Notes: generated by a model from the letters alone, not told the origin. 64,000 nucleotides of DNA from Acanthochlamys bracteata (GCA_019914995.1 CM034133.1:186001-250000); one strand, 5' to 3'. Counted from the stretch's first letter, positions 11,024-24,400 are shown. A program made the numbers and translations.

Positions 11024-12968
11024 TCACCAGCCATACTTGGCTTGAGTTTCTGCTTTCGTAAGAAGGCCCCTTGAACGACGCTCTGCAAGCTCCATCTCCT
11101 TCTGTCTCATGTCGTAGTACAAAGATCCAATCTGATGCTTCCTTCTAAGCAGCTTTGATGGTTTTTCTTTAGCTGATGGACCAGGCTGCAAGAAATCAAG
11201 CCTTTACGAAGAATCTACAGCAATTTTTGGAGTGCAAGAAAAATCTAAATGCATGGACAATTCAAGACATATGAGAGGTAATGCAGTATATAACAAGTAC
11301 AAAAACCGACCACCATGTACTAAAGATTTCGTTTTGATTAAATGCTATGCATACTTTTCACTCTTAACTTAACTTCTAGCCCTCTTTACCTGCAAAAAGA
11401 TACATTCCATCAAACTAGTCCAAAAAATATGAATTACGAGGATAGATTGGTTTCCAAGAACACCGAAGTTCAATTTCTTTGAAAATGGAAACCTGGTCCC
11501 GGAAATGCAAACACAACCCAGCTCTGTTTGCATGGTAACCTCCAAACAGAAGGTTGAATTGTAAGACCTAACAGAAAGCTGCAAATATGTCTGCATCTAA
11601 TTGGTAGGTGACAAGGACAAGCATGCAATGGCACCATATATATTCATATTGACCTTCAATTAAGCAGTATTTACTTAATGATGGACGGCCTGGCTACCGC
11701 AAAGCCAAAGATGGCTTCTTTAAGTTCTAATACAAGTTGAAACATGTAAAAGCAATGTCCTTTTCCCATATAATGGTAAGTCGGTGCTACCATGCAAAGC
11801 TACAGATAGAGGAATTCTTCTTCCTAGTGAAGACCATCTAACACCATCTGCTTGGGAGTCATGTTTCATAATACTGGCGTGTGGCATTTCCTACTACTAA
11901 ACTTTGTAAAAACTGTGGCAAAAACATATATTGTACCTGATACGTAGGTCCAAAAGCTATCCCAGTGAGTTTAGTCTGATCTGGTCTTGGCCGGTTCTTA
12001 ATCAACTCCTCTTGCTTCACTTCTACAATTTCTGCAGGAATCTCAGACCTTCCTCTCTTCCCTCCTATCCTCCCCATCTCAGGTATTTCTACCTGCACTG
12101 GCATTGCTGTTGAACCATCACTAGAACTCCCCCAATTATAATTCTCATAGCCATCATAATTTCCATGATTCTCGTAGACTGTGTAATTCTCATAGCCAGT
12201 GTAATTCTCATAACTGCCATAATTCTCAAACTTTGTATAGCTCTCTGTGCCGGTTGAATATGCCGCAGAGTCAACCGTGGGAGTCCCATAATTCTCATAG
12301 CTTGCATAGTTCTCGGTTCCAGCTGTATGAACAGCAGAACCACCTGGAGCTTCCGGTTCAGTTGGTGGCTCAGTATTCACAGCGCGAGATTCAACACCAA
12401 TAGAAATCCTCGAGGCGGTAGCAGCGGAACCTAAAGTTGCATTCTTCGGCACGGGCAGCATCGAGGAAAGAAAGCCGGGACGGCGTCCAGTCGAAAAATC
12501 TTCGCTTTGTTTCGTCTTCTCCTTATCATCATCGTCGTCGTCGTCGTCGTCATCGACTAAAACTCTCGGATTAATCGGGACGGGTGGAGTGAACTTAACA
12601 ACCTTTCTCGGTGCGGGGGCAGAAGAATCCGAAGATTTCGGTTTAGGGAGTAAGGAAAAGATGGAAGCTTTATCAGGTTTTGATTCTGAATCATAACGAG
12701 AACCTTCAATCGAGCTGAGTGAAGATTCACGGTTAGGAATCGAAGAGAAGAAGGAACTCTTGTTGGGGTTTGGTTCTTGATGATCGTTATCAATTTGGAA
12801 ATCTTTACCGGAGCTAGGCTTGGGGAGAGAAGAAAAGATTGAATTGGAAATGGAAGGAGGGAGAGATAGGGATTTGAAATCCAATCTCTTCTCTTGCTGC
12901 TTCGGTCGTTGTTGTTCTTTCTCTTCTTCTTCGTCTGATGAACCATAGTTGGAAAGCAAAGCATCCAT
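11024..12968 (-). CDS. PRCC-domain nuclear protein
   Basis: Two exons, 11937-12968 and 11024-11185, joined in phase 0 to give 397 aa. The conserved C-terminal PRCC region runs from about residue 333 (KLTGIAFGPTYQ) across the intron into a basic segment ending ETQAKYGW; in animals PRCC is a nuclear, splicing-associated protein. The N-terminus MDALLSNYGSSDEEEE is the usual plant start. The frame stays open upstream to 13100, but without a better-supported ATG, so 12968 is chosen. The long disordered middle has short FSSLPKP-type motifs, a run of ten Asp (139-148) and Tyr/Asn-rich repeats (219-280). Two TGGGCC motifs lie about 150-185 bp upstream. Function in plants is little known; a nuclear role in pre-mRNA processing is inferred from the family. 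Confidence 0.88.
12129..12314 (-). repeat. Degenerate YENY-type coding repeat
   Basis: Residues 219-280 of the PRCC-domain protein carry about nine imperfect copies of a 4-6 residue Tyr-Glu-Asn-Tyr/Gly unit (for example YENYG, FENYG, YENYT, YENHG). The DNA shows the matching minus-strand repeats of a CATAATTCTCATA-like unit. Confidence 0.85.
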
Positions 12969-13784
12969 GGATGTCGAGCTAGGAGATCGGCGAAGAGACG
13001 GCGGCGGAGTCCGGCGAGGTAAGAAGAAAGAAAAAACGGTGGGGAGAGAGAGAGCACGAGACCTGGGATTTGTCTGGTTTAACCGATAAAATATGTGCAA
13101 GTTCCGGCTCTGAGATTCATGGGCCGTAAAATTTATATCTCGGCTGTGGGCCGCACCTCGAAGGTATTTCTTTCTAACACAAGGACCATATATACATTTT
13201 GGTTTACTGTAATAACAAGCACTGCTTCTTTGATCTTATTGCTCCAACAACAACAACGTTGAAACGGACATGGATTAGACCATTGTTGCTATACATACAC
13301 GACTGTCCATTAATTCGCTTCATTGTTTGATCGAATTAGTGAGAAAGCGAGTCAGCAGTGATGCTAGATCTAAACTTTTAAGATAACCCATCGTATGAAC
13401 TGAACGAAGAACATAATGCAGTAACATATTTCAGTCGCATAAATCAATTATAGAGAACATTAAAACTGAATGCAGCAACATAATTCAGTAGTCTATATGA
13501 TAATCAATGAAACACATAGAAAATGCTAGTTCAACTTCAGTACAGACAACATTTTTCATTCTGTTCCTTCCTAACAAGTCTAAAAACAAACTTTTATCTT
13601 ATAATAAAACAGCCTATACAAACTCAGAAACGAATAAGAGAAAAAAAGAAAGACACTACCACAACCGCTGGTAAGGAACCTGAATCTCTCGACCACTGTC
13701 TAGCTTGAACCAGAACCTCCCTTGTTTGCTTCTTTGTTTTTTGTTTCTGAATAAAGAAATTTCTTAACAACTTGCGACAAATCC
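12969..13784. promoter_or_regulatory. PRCC gene promoter region
   Basis: Between the PRCC start codon and the BBX32 stop codon. Site II motifs (TGGGCC) lie at 13120-13125 and 13147-13152 and probably serve the PRCC gene. The left end of the BBX32 side should hold its 3' UTR. No other gene is seen. Confidence 0.4.
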
Positions 13785-14528
13785 TTAAGAAGGAGAGTAC
13801 TCCGCCCAACCCTCCTCGGCACCGCGACCTCGCCGGCAGGAGGCACGTGCGAGTCTAGACTCTGCTTCAACGATCAACCTCGAAGGCACGTGCGATTTCG
13901 ATTCCAGCTTCTTCAAAACTATTTCACACGTGCTCCACCGTTTCACTTTCTCCTCGTTGTTTTCCTTGCCGGATGAGCAGGCTGCTTTGATCGCGTGCCA
14001 GAGAGCCGCAGCTAGAGCAACACGGAGAGGCAAACCCGCCATTCCTCTCCCGCACGTTTTCAGCACGTGAGCCGCCACGTCGGCGCATCTCCTCCCGTTT
14101 TTCAGTCCTAACCCCTTGCACCAACCAGCCAAAACTCCCTCCACAGCTGCTCTCGCCGCTCGCCGGCGTAACCCATCATCTATAAACACCTTCTGACGCG
14201 GCCTTGCTGTTGATTTCGCTGTAGAGATACAAGAAGGAGCCGAATCGAGAGAAGAAGAACAACATGAAGAAGGTTTATCTGTCTCCGCGGAACATTCCTT
14301 GCATAAAACAGGCATCGAAGGAGAAGATGGGTATCCAGGGCCGGAGATCAACCTTGCAGCCGCAGCTGAGGTGCAGGAAGAACAAGCCGCAGCACGAAGA
14401 TGTCGAGCGACGAGAAAGTTAGCGCCGTGAACACGGGCATCGCAAGCCCAGCAAAGGTACGCGGAATCCGCACCGCAGTAAACCGCGGCGTCTCCACCGC
14501 AAAGCTCGCACGCACGCCACTTCTTCAT
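13785..14528 (-). CDS. BBX32: Single B-box zinc finger protein, BBX32 type
   Basis: Intronless, 247 aa (Arabidopsis BBX32 about 225). One N-terminal B-box with zinc ligands C7, C10, C18, C26, C29, D30, H34 and H43 is followed by a Ser/Cys-rich linker and a helical region (~135-200). The C-terminus (AVESRLA-like helix, then EEGWAEYSPS) matches the BBX32 ending. There is no CCT domain, which separates it from CONSTANS-like proteins. BBX32 is a nuclear co-repressor in light signalling and flowering, acting with other BBX proteins and bZIP factors. The first in-frame ATG is at 14528; the upstream open frame lacks an ATG. A (CT)n tract sits in the presumed 5' leader. Identity is firm; the role is taken from the family. 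Confidence 0.9.
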   Translation of the reverse strand: MKKWRACELCGGDAAVYCGADSAYLCWACDARVHGANFLVARHLRAAACSSCTSAAAARLISGPGYPSSPSMPVLCKECSAETDKPSSCCSSSLDSAPSCISTAKSTARPRQKVFIDDGLRRRAARAAVEGVLAGWCKGLGLKNGRRCADVAAHVLKTCGRGMAGLPLRVALAAALWHAIKAACSSGKENNEEKVKRWSTCEIVLKKLESKSHVPSRLIVEAESRLARASCRRGRGAEEGWAEYSPS

Positions 14529-14602
14529 TTTCTTTTCCCTGATTAATGGACTCGCCGGAAAACCGCTTATGGAAATGAAAAGAAAACCGGGAGCGGGGAT
14601 GT

Positions 14603-14624
14603 AGAGAGAGAGAGAGAGAGAGAG
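14603..14624 (-). repeat. (CT)n microsatellite in the BBX32 leader
   Basis: Eleven GA/CT dinucleotides about 75 bp upstream of the BBX32 start codon. CT tracts are common near plant transcription start sites. Confidence 0.8.
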
Positions 14625-17600
14625 AAAGAATCGAAGTAGGGTTTGGTTTGTTTTGTTTTGTTTAGGTTTTGGGGACTGACTTGAGGGATTTGGGAGTTTA
14701 AATAATAACAACAACAAAAATTAATGGTGCCTGTCTAACTTATGTGATTCGTTTAACAGCACAAGTTCAAGCCGTATAAAAATAAATAAATAAATAAATA
14801 ATAGTTGGAAAATGATGGGCCGTAGACTGTGGGGCCTTAACGAGAAGCATCCCTGTCCACATACCTCGTCCCTCTCGAATTGCACACTCTTCCATTTTCC
14901 TCCGTTGCTTTTTTCTTCCGTCTTTCTCTCTCTCTACAACAGTTATTGCAGAATCGTACACTGAATAAATATCTTCACAAATTATGTGCTGGTGAGTAAA
15001 CGCTTAACGACAAATTACGCCTGTAGTTTCACTGAAAACTAAAAATTATGGCTCGCTTTTGTAATATAAAAGAACCATTGCTTAGGTGTTAGCTCTATCA
15101 ACCATAAATTAGATTAATCCAGATCTGATACTGGAGTGTCGTCACCACCTGGGTGAGCTTACCCTCTGTACCCGTAATATGAGGAATCCTTTTCCCTAAA
15201 AAACAGGTGGGATTATGAAGTCTCTGGATCACCGGAGGTAAGGCAGCGATGACTCCTGGGAAAATATCTACATCTCTCCTATAAAACTTCCTCGCCGAAC
15301 GCGTGGGTCCCGCGATACACGCCACACTATGGGCACAGCGGCAGCGCAGGAGTCCACGCGGCTAGAAATAAGGAAACATTTGAGAATGACTTGCATACCC
15401 ATGCTTCCGTACGTAGCGTATGTAATTGAGGCCACAGAGGTGAAGAATAAAAGGGCATTAAAAGGAATTCATTGAGGAAGTGGTATGTATCATTCTGAAT
15501 CGCTCGTTTTTTTTACATAGCTGCATAATTTCGTAGAAAGAATATCGAGGGCGTGTTTTAAATTCCACGTAAATTTTATTTTTTTATTAAATTTTGAATT
15601 TTTAATAAGTTATATATTTTAATTAAATAAAAAATTTAAATTTTTGAATTTTAATTTTAACTTTTTTTATTTATACATTTCCAATATAATTATATCTATT
15701 AATTTTTAATATACTTCTAAAAATTATTAAAATATAAATACTATATTTAAATTTTACTTTATATTTTTAAATTTTTGATTTTTTATTTCTTATTTTTACA
15801 AAATTTAATTATAAATATTTAAAATACGTTTTAGGAAACAGATTTTGAGTTGATATAATTAATTAGCAAATATTTTATGTGGTGGGGAAGGTGAGGAAGA
15901 CTCTGACGAGGTTGAATGAATGGCCTGAAACTCGATTTGGGACAACCACCGTACCCAGCTAATTACTTAATTAATTAAATTAATCATGTACTCTTTCTTC
16001 TGATGATCTTCTCTTCGTCGTCAATTAAAGACCAAGGAGAAGAGAATACAAACCACAAAATTCGGTCCAATGAATGCAGTCGTAGCTTTTATTTTTATTA
16101 GCTAGGAGAAAAAAAAAAAAAACGAATGGTCTCCCCGGAAATTTTCGAAGTTAAGGTTTATATGTTTTTTCTCTTCTTATGATAATTTATTCAAGTTTAC
16201 GGAGTTTTAGTCCGCGATGATAATTAATACGCAAATAGAATCCAAATTGCTTGCAGATAATTAATCTTGATCCTCGGCCTCCAGAATTTAGGAGAAATTT
16301 TCGCATGTTCGTATAGATTGTTATGTATGTATGAACCAACACATCCAATGCGTTTCATAAGAAAATAGAGATTTTTCAGATCCCAAACATCTGCCCAATC
16401 CCCTTCCCCACTTGAAAATTCTTCAGACCATAATACGAATGTTCACCATGCGCATTTTTTTTGTGGCTAATAACAAACACTTGCTAATTAAGCTAGCTAC
16501 TATGCATACAAACGTATTCCTTCTTGATAACATGATCGATCGCCAAGTGTTGGTTCGCCATGACCGTAAGAATTCAACTCCCTTCTTCCTGCCGTTCTCA
16601 TTCTTTACAATGACGTAGACGTCTAGATCGAGGAAACACCTGAGATTTTTTCTAGCTTTTGGAATGAATGGACGGACTCAATTTCTGCTGCTACGTATGG
16701 AGCTGAGAGCTAGAAAGATTGAATTATAAGTTAACAAACATGATTGATTACTGGTTCGGAGAGACCAAACGTTTGTCTCGTTTCCATCTCCACGTTTCAC
16801 CAGCGATCGTATTCTTCACGACTTCCAACTTAGGCATGCAGTCTGTGTTGCATGTGTTTTGCATCGTTATCGTAGTTAGTTCTCAGCCTTAGATTAAAAG
16901 GAGTGAATCTTCTAAATTTTTTATCTCTTTAGTGGTGTGGTTGTTCTAGTAACAACGTGTTTAATTTCTTTTACCAGATAAACTTAGAGAAAGAAAACTA
17001 AAGCAGCCTTGGACACTAACTAACTATAAAAAAAATATAACATATGACAAAAACTATATCAAATAAGAAGAAACTGCTAAAAAAATATGATAATTGTTTG
17101 GTATTTGTAAATTAAATTTTTTTTTAAGTGATTATGTCTAAATAGACCAATCAAAATACGAATAGTCATGTTAAAGTTGAAATCTCGAGATTATATTTAA
17201 CTATTTAAATTTGATCTCCTTCTTTTCTAAAAGCCGGCCCAATCCACCATCTTATCCAAAGCCGAAAACCCAAGCCCACCATCTTATGTGTGAATTATTT
17301 TTGTGTACAGAGAACGGCATGGCTTCTACTTCAAGTTTGATAAACATTAAGTGCACTTGTTTAAGTTGTGAAGAATGCAGATTTGGAAGTTTCTCCTGTC
17401 CATGAACCTCTTCGTCGTGTTCATTGTAGACGAGTGGCTCCAGGATTTGAGGAAATAAAGGAGATTTGGCTTTTTGCAAGGCTTGAGTTGATTACTCATC
17501 TTCCCTATCCAACATTTAGACCATCTCAATATCTCATGCCCTGAACTTACTGATCGACTTTCTTTTACTTGTAGTTCTGGATCTTCAAGAGTAACACCTG

Positions 17601-18436
17601 CATTCGACCAATATTCTTGCTCTCCTAGTTTTACACCAATACACTTTTGCAAAATCTCCTACTATTGCACCACCTGGAAAGCATGTAGTGAATGCTCTTC
17701 TTAGTATTATAAGATGTATTATAATCGTTCGAATGTGAGGGTGCTCCTTCTGTGAAACTCGTATAGCATACTTTTAAATATGAGTAGACTAGGAATTTAC
17801 TTCTGAGTGTCTAGATACGAGTTACGACCTCATACAGCAATCCTTTTAGAATCATATAGGGTACAAAGCAGAAGATGGTGTTTTCTTTTTTTTTTTTTGT
17901 TTTTATTTATTTATTAGTCCAGCGGTTAATAAGTATTTTATTTTTATTATAAATATATCCATTCTTGAGATGTTTCCAGTTATGGTTTGGTTTAAATATT
18001 TTTTTCCGGCTTAGGCATGTTTAATTATAATAAATTATTTTTGTTTTCATCATAATTCAAACTCGACCACTTTCTATATTTTGATATTATTTTGAATTTC
18101 ACTTTTATTTCGTACTAAAATTTACTTTCGTTAAAATTTAATTCTAAATTCTTATTTCACATATTTTAAATTCTACTTACTTAATTTTATTTTTTATCAA
18201 ATTTTACAAAGTATATTTCTGTAAAGCTAATTTTAATATAATTAAAACAAGTTCATCCCCTCTGCTAAGCGCTTTTATATTTTTGGTCCACCAGAATTCG
18301 ACAATTACAAAGATACTCCTCCAGTTCTCCCTCGTGCTTTCTTACGTCTCATTCGAACCCGAAATCGGTCAATTTCTCGCTCACTCGCGTTCCTTTTTCT
18401 GAGAACCTTCTACCCCAACTCTTCCCTCTCTCCCCG
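14625..18436. other. 3.8 kb spacer between BBX32 and SERRATE
   Basis: It opens with the BBX32 upstream region: a TGGGCC at 14816-14821 and an (AAAT)n tract near 14778-14800. The middle (15550-15840, 17880-18250) is very AT-rich. A GC-richer patch at 15110-15350 and a patch at 17220-17700 have open stretches with no protein I recognise. No gene is supported. Confidence 0.4.
15550..15840. mobile_element. Possible MITE-like AT-rich block
   Basis: About 290 bp of very AT-rich DNA. It begins with GGGCGTGTTTTAAAT and ends with a near inverted copy (ATTTAAAATACGTTTT), so the ends match over about 11 of 12 bases. No target-site duplication is obvious. Read as a non-autonomous DNA transposon remnant; weak. 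Confidence 0.25.
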
Positions 18437-21400
18437 ATGGCTGACGTCATGGACGGCGTTGCTACCGAAACCCTAGACAACCGCCGCCTTTCACCAGAGT
18501 CTTCCACTCCTCCTCCGCCACTGAGACGAAGGGACCGCGGCGACGACCGTGACCATAATCGCGACCGCTCCCCGCAGCATCCACCCACGCAGCCGCCTTC
18601 TCTCCCTTCATCCGGCCCTGTTCATCCAAGGTTCGACCGTGACCGTGACCGTGATAGAGACCGCGAACGTGACCGTGATTTCAGGAGGCGTGGTAGCCCT
18701 AGCCCGCCTCCTTACCGTCGCCGAGACAGGTCGCCGCCGAGAAGATCTCCGTTGCCTGCTAAGAGGTATAGGAGGAACGATGGAGGGTATGACCGCCGCC
18801 GCGGGAGTCCCAGAGGAGGATTCGGGCCGGACGATAGACGGTGAGGTCACTGAGTTTTTGTTGATACTTCTAGTTTGTGATAGATTCGATAGGAAGGTTG
18901 TATTTGTAGAATTCAGTTGGCAATTCGGTTTGTGAACTGCAACTTGTGTATTCTGGTTAATTTCGGAACTAATTTTGAGAAGTAGGAGAGAAGGCTGCAT
19001 AACATATTTTGTGTTATGTATTGCTGTTGGCAATGCTATTATAATGATAAGTTGTTGTCTCATTACAGCTACGGTTACAGTTATGACGAGGGATACGAAC
19101 GAGATGGTCCAGTTAGAAGGCATGGGTATGGTGATGAATGGCCGCCTCGTCCCATGAGTTATCAATCAGGTATGCACTGCTTGATACACTGTTTCCATTT
19201 AATTGTTTTTGTTAATGTGTGAATTGTAGTCAGTAGCCTAACTTAATGTTCCCATTTCATCACAAAACACTTTGGTTGTGCTTGGTTTTGATTTATTGAA
19301 TCGCATGGAGGATGTTAATATCCTAGTCTTGGTACTCAATAAAATGGTAATCCTCGACATCAACATTTGTTGCTTTGAAGATCAGAGCCAGTGTTTTGTA
19401 TTTTAATGGTCTTCTTGTAAGAATCAATCAAGCTCTCTATTAAATGACCTATTCACATGATTCAGGTCATGGTGGTTACGGGGATGGGAATGCAGGAGTC
19501 ACTGGAAGGTTAGTTTACCACTCTTCTGGCCTCTCAATTTTTTCTGAAATCTTCTTCATTGTTAATCTCAAACTTGGATTTTTGCAAGACGAAGTTGTGC
19601 TTCATTGCAAATGCACCTTTTGTAGGTTTCTTGTGATGATATATACCACATTTGAACAATATACCATAAAACATAGAAGGCTGTAGTCTTTAATCTGTTT
19701 TATATTTTGTTTCTAACTTTCTCCAATGCATCTGCTTCACGCTTCATGTTTCTTGTTCCTTTCCCTTTTATTATTGAGAAATGATAGTTAGACCTTTATT
19801 CTAGTCGTAGGAGATTAAAGAACTCCGTGGACAATCTCTTGTGCTTGCCATATAGGAATTTGTTTACATGTGGTAGTTTTTCTCCAAGTTGATGGCATAT
19901 ATGGGTCCTAAACTTACAGTATATTTCACTTTGTTGTGCCTCTTCTCCATTGTGAAAAAACCACTCCGACAACGTTATCTGAACTGTTGAACTTGCCATT
20001 AGTGGCTACCTATTCCTAGACGCATTGACTGGGTTAGCACCCTGAGAGGGTGCCTAATTTTGACAGAAAGTGGCATTATTTTACTGCATGGAAACCTTCA
20101 TTTGAAGTAGATTCATGTCATGGGGGTCATGTTGAAAATTTTGAACTCATTTAAATGTGTTAGTTTCTGATATAGTCAGGTTTAAAGGTGTTCCTGATTC
20201 ACTTTGCTACTTAAGTATGCACTTCTATGAGAAGTCAATATCTTGAATTCAAGGTGCCAGTTTATGTTATGTTTTCCCACTTCCTTACTTTCGCATGTAC
20301 TGCTTGTTACTTCATCTGATGATCTCAGAGACGTGTGTACAGGGAAGGCTTAATGTCATATAAGCAATTCATTCAAGAACTTGAAGATGATGTTCTTCCA
20401 TCTGAAGCTGAACGGAGGTATTCTAGTTTTCGCTAAGTTGATGTTCTCTGTTTCTCTGCTTTCCTTCAAATAGCTGACAATGTCTCAAATTTATGAAGAT
20501 TTATTATCTTATTAAAGTTCATACATTGTTTCTATGGTTTTTTTTACCAAAATGCTCTATTTTCTAAAATCTGTGGATTTATCTGGTTTACAGGTATGAA
20601 GAGTATAGGTCAGAATATATTTCTACCCAGAAGCGTGCATATTTTGAAGCTCATAAGGATGAAGAATGGTAATGAGTGATTTTCCAACTGATATACTCAA
20701 ATCTAGAATGCAAGCCTTGGGATGTCTTATTGCTATGACTTGTTCTGGCTGTAGGTTGAAAGACAAATACCACCCAACAAACTTGGTGCAAGTAATAGAA
20801 AGGTAATTTAGTCCACATGTTGTAAGGAGTGATCATTCTAGCTTTACATCCTTTTTTGATGTTGACAAGTATTTTGAAGCTCACGAGTGGTCAAAGAAAG
20901 AGTCAGTTAAAGCTTGTTTCGTGTTTAACAGGAGAAACGAACAATCTCGAGCGGCTGCAAAGGAGTTTTTGCTTGATTTGCAGAGTGGAAGCTTGGACCT
21001 GTACTTGTGTTTCTGTAACTTCTTCCTAATTTCCTAATCTGAAGCTAATTACTGACACATTACTTTTGGCTTGCAGCGGCCCTGGTTTGACAGCTTCCTC
21101 ACAAAGTAAGTCTGATCAATTTAGTGAACTGGTCTCTGAGGATGAAGCAGATAATGGTGGAAAAAGAAGAAGGCATCGAAGGGGACCAGCAAAAGAAAAT
21201 GATCTCCTTGCTGATGCTCCAAGAACTCACCCTGTCAGCTCAGAACCGCGTAGAATCCAGATAGATATTGAACAAGCTCAAGCATTAGTGCGCAAACTCG
21301 ATGCTGAAAAAGGTGTTGAGGATAATGTCCTAGGTGGTGGTGATGGTGATAAATCTGAGGGTCAGAAATCACATGGTGGATCCATGGGACCAATCATTAT

Positions 21401-24400
21401 TATACGAGGCCTAGCTACTGTAAAGGGTCTTGAGGGTGTTGAACTTCTTGACACTTTGATCACCTATCTTTGGCGTATCCATGGTGTTGATTATTATGGC
21501 ATGTTAGAGACCAATGAGCCCAAGGGTCTTCGACATGTAAGAGCTGATGCTAAGTCATCTGATAGTCCTATTGAAAGTGGTGCTGATTGGGAGAAGAAGT
21601 TTGATTCATTCTGGCAGAAAAGATTACATGGCCAGGATCCCTTAGAAATACTGGCAGGCAAAGACAAAATTGATGCAGCATCTGTTGAGGTCTTGGATCC
21701 TCTTGTCAGGAAAATACGAGATGAAAAATATGGTTGGAAGTATGGTTGCGGTGCCAAGGGTTGCACAAAACTGTTTCATGCACCAGAGTTTGTCAATAAG
21801 CATCTCCGTTTAAAACATGCAGAGCTTGTAATGGAGCTAACAGTTAAAGTTCGCGAGGATTTGTATTTTCAGAACTATATGAAGTAAGCCTGACTGCAAC
21901 TTTGTTTTACCAGCTCACGTAATCTCCTCCTTAACTTCGATAAATGGTATTGAAACTTTGTTTTTGGTTCAGTGACCCAGAAGCTCCTGGTGGGAAACCT
22001 ATCATGCGGTCGTCATCACAAGTAAGATCTCACTAATGTACTATGTTTTTATTTACCTAGGTAACTATCGTTTTATCTGTGATATGCCTTTATTCCTTGT
22101 ACGTTTTTTTAATTTATGATTCAGTTTTGATATTTGGCCTTATGTTCACATAAAGCTGTATTCAAGACCGACAGTGGTAGAATTTCTTTTTCTTCTTAGA
22201 GTGGCGACAATCTGTGGAAATCTTTGTGATCTATTTATCCAGGTTTTTCAATAATAGTTCGTTATGATAAACTGGTCTTTAGGTCTTTGGTGTTGGTATC
22301 TTTTGGGTTGCAAGGCAAGAATTTATTGGTTATCCTATATTGTTATAATATGTCCAAAACATTTCATATATATTAAATAGACAATTATCGCTGTCCGTGT
22401 CTGTGAAGTTGTATTTTGCATCAAGTTTTTTGCATCATAATGACCGAGCACTCAAACTGCCTTGGTATGAGCATTCTCTAATAACATTCAGTTTTTGGAG
22501 AACTAGCACAGGCGGGAATATATCATTACTTTCTTTCGTAGTTGTTCTTTGAAATAGTGGTATACTTTGAATGGTTGGAGTGATCACCCTATGAGGAGGT
22601 GAGTGGCTTCTTGAGAGTGGTATCTATAGCAAATAACATGCAGATAACTGATGAACAGATCAAATGAAGACACTTCTAGTGCAAGACTGCTATTAGATGT
22701 GCTTAGAGAACCCTCATGCAAAGTCAGTTTGAGTGCATTGGTTTGAGTTGTTAGGTTTTATGGCATTGTTCAATTAGTTTTACTTTTCTTTCTCCCTTGT
22801 CTTTCTTGTATGTTCTACCTAGCCTTCTGCAAGTATATCTGGTGAGGAGATGCTTCAATCATGTATGATATGATTTCCTCCTTTGTGTTTGGATTCTATG
22901 GCTGATAGCTTTTCTGTTTGTAGTTTCTTTGACTAAGGCATGTTCAGTACTTTCAGGACATTCTATAATACTTATTTGGTTCTATATCGGATATTGACTG
23001 GGCTCAGCGACATGCAAGTCAACTTATTTAGAACTGAATGATTTTGATCTCAAATTTGCTTATTACATTTTACTATGTTTGACAATATTGAGACTTCGTA
23101 TGACCCTTTTTTTATTAGAGGGATAGACCATTACGGCGGAGGCCATTGGAAGGCCGATTGAGAGATGATCGTGGGAATCGAAGAGAGCATGATAGAACTT
23201 ATAGGGAGGATGATGAAGACAGATATGCTAGGGGTGTAAAGTCTCCTTCTAATGCGCAAGAAGAGAGTAACTTTGACGAGCTTGGTGGACATGGAATGCA
23301 TGGTCCTGCATCCTTCTCTCCAGATATTCCTCCACCTCCAGTGTTGATGCCTGTGCCGGGTGCTGGGTAAGGGCCGTATGTCTTTAGTTTTGGTTTGTCT
23401 TTGGATTATGCATATATTTGCAGTTTGTGACATGCGCTATTGTTGCACAGGCCATTGGGGCCCTTTGTTCCTGCACCTCCTGAAGTTGCAATGAGAATGT
23501 TAAGGGAGCAGGGAGGGCCACCTCCTTTTGAGCCCAATGGTGGCCCTCGAGGGAGGAAAGGGAGGCCTGGTCCTCCAGTGGGTGGTCCAGCACCTGTTTT
23601 GGCTGTTCCTCCAGCGTTTCACCAAGATCCTCGGCGCGTCCGCAGGTGAGTTTATATTCATATATGCTTTGCTTTTATTTTGTTAATGTTATTATCATTA
23701 TTACAATTATATGATTTAAAGTAGGCTAGCTGGTGGTTAACCAAAGCACTGAAACTATCTGTAATTTGTTGATGGGGATTCCTTCGCTGATCATACATAT
23801 TAGTGCACCCTGATACAATTGTTACACATTTGCCTGTAACCTATAAGCCTTGTTACTGCCATGGATGCTTCTTAGTGAGTCAAGACATTAATGGCTTTTG
23901 TGCATCAGCAAGACACGGTTGTGTGAGTTGGCGTTTAAACTATACTGTAATGTAGTTGTTGGGAAGTCAGAGATGACATCTATTTTTTAATCATGTCAAT
24001 AGATACTACAAGAGCTACTTTCAGCAATATTAAGCTTCATTTTTGTTTGTTCTCCATCCAACTTAGGTTTATGTTTAGGCAGTGGGAAGTCAAAGGTAGA
24101 TATGTTGGAAGAAAACATCCAGAATAGGATTATTTCTTTCCAGAATAGTCTTTGACATTGCTGGTATATGCTAGTAAACATTTTCAGTCTGGCAAGACCA
24201 CAGTAGACTGCCTTGAGATTGTCGTAAATAGACAACCTTATATTTGTGTCTTGCAATGTGAATTTGATACATATTTGGGAAGTGTTTGAGATGTTTTTCC
24301 TTTTGGATAGTGGTTGAGAACTGCTATAGTATCGTGTAACGTAGTTCATATCATTGCCTACTCTGCCATCAATGTGTGATCATTAATGAATCTTTGTGCT

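Noticed and set aside
12557-13057. 166-aa open frame on the minus strand
   Set aside because: It overlaps exon 1 of the PRCC-domain gene in another frame and has no family features.
12969-13100. N-terminal extension of the PRCC protein
   Set aside because: It is open, but family members begin at MDxLLxNYxSSDEE; the extension overlaps promoter-like sequence.
15098-15325. GC-richer patch with a minus-strand open frame
   Set aside because: No family resemblance and no splice context; left as unexplained spacer.
17211-17700. Short open frames that might be an NBS-LRR or Cys-rich remnant
   Set aside because: Reading both strands gave no stable motif; similarity was too vague to call.
18608-19165. 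185-aa open frame opposite the SERRATE 5' exons
   Set aside because: It is the complement of the Arg/Asp repeat-coding DNA, giving Val/Thr-rich low complexity; a shadow.
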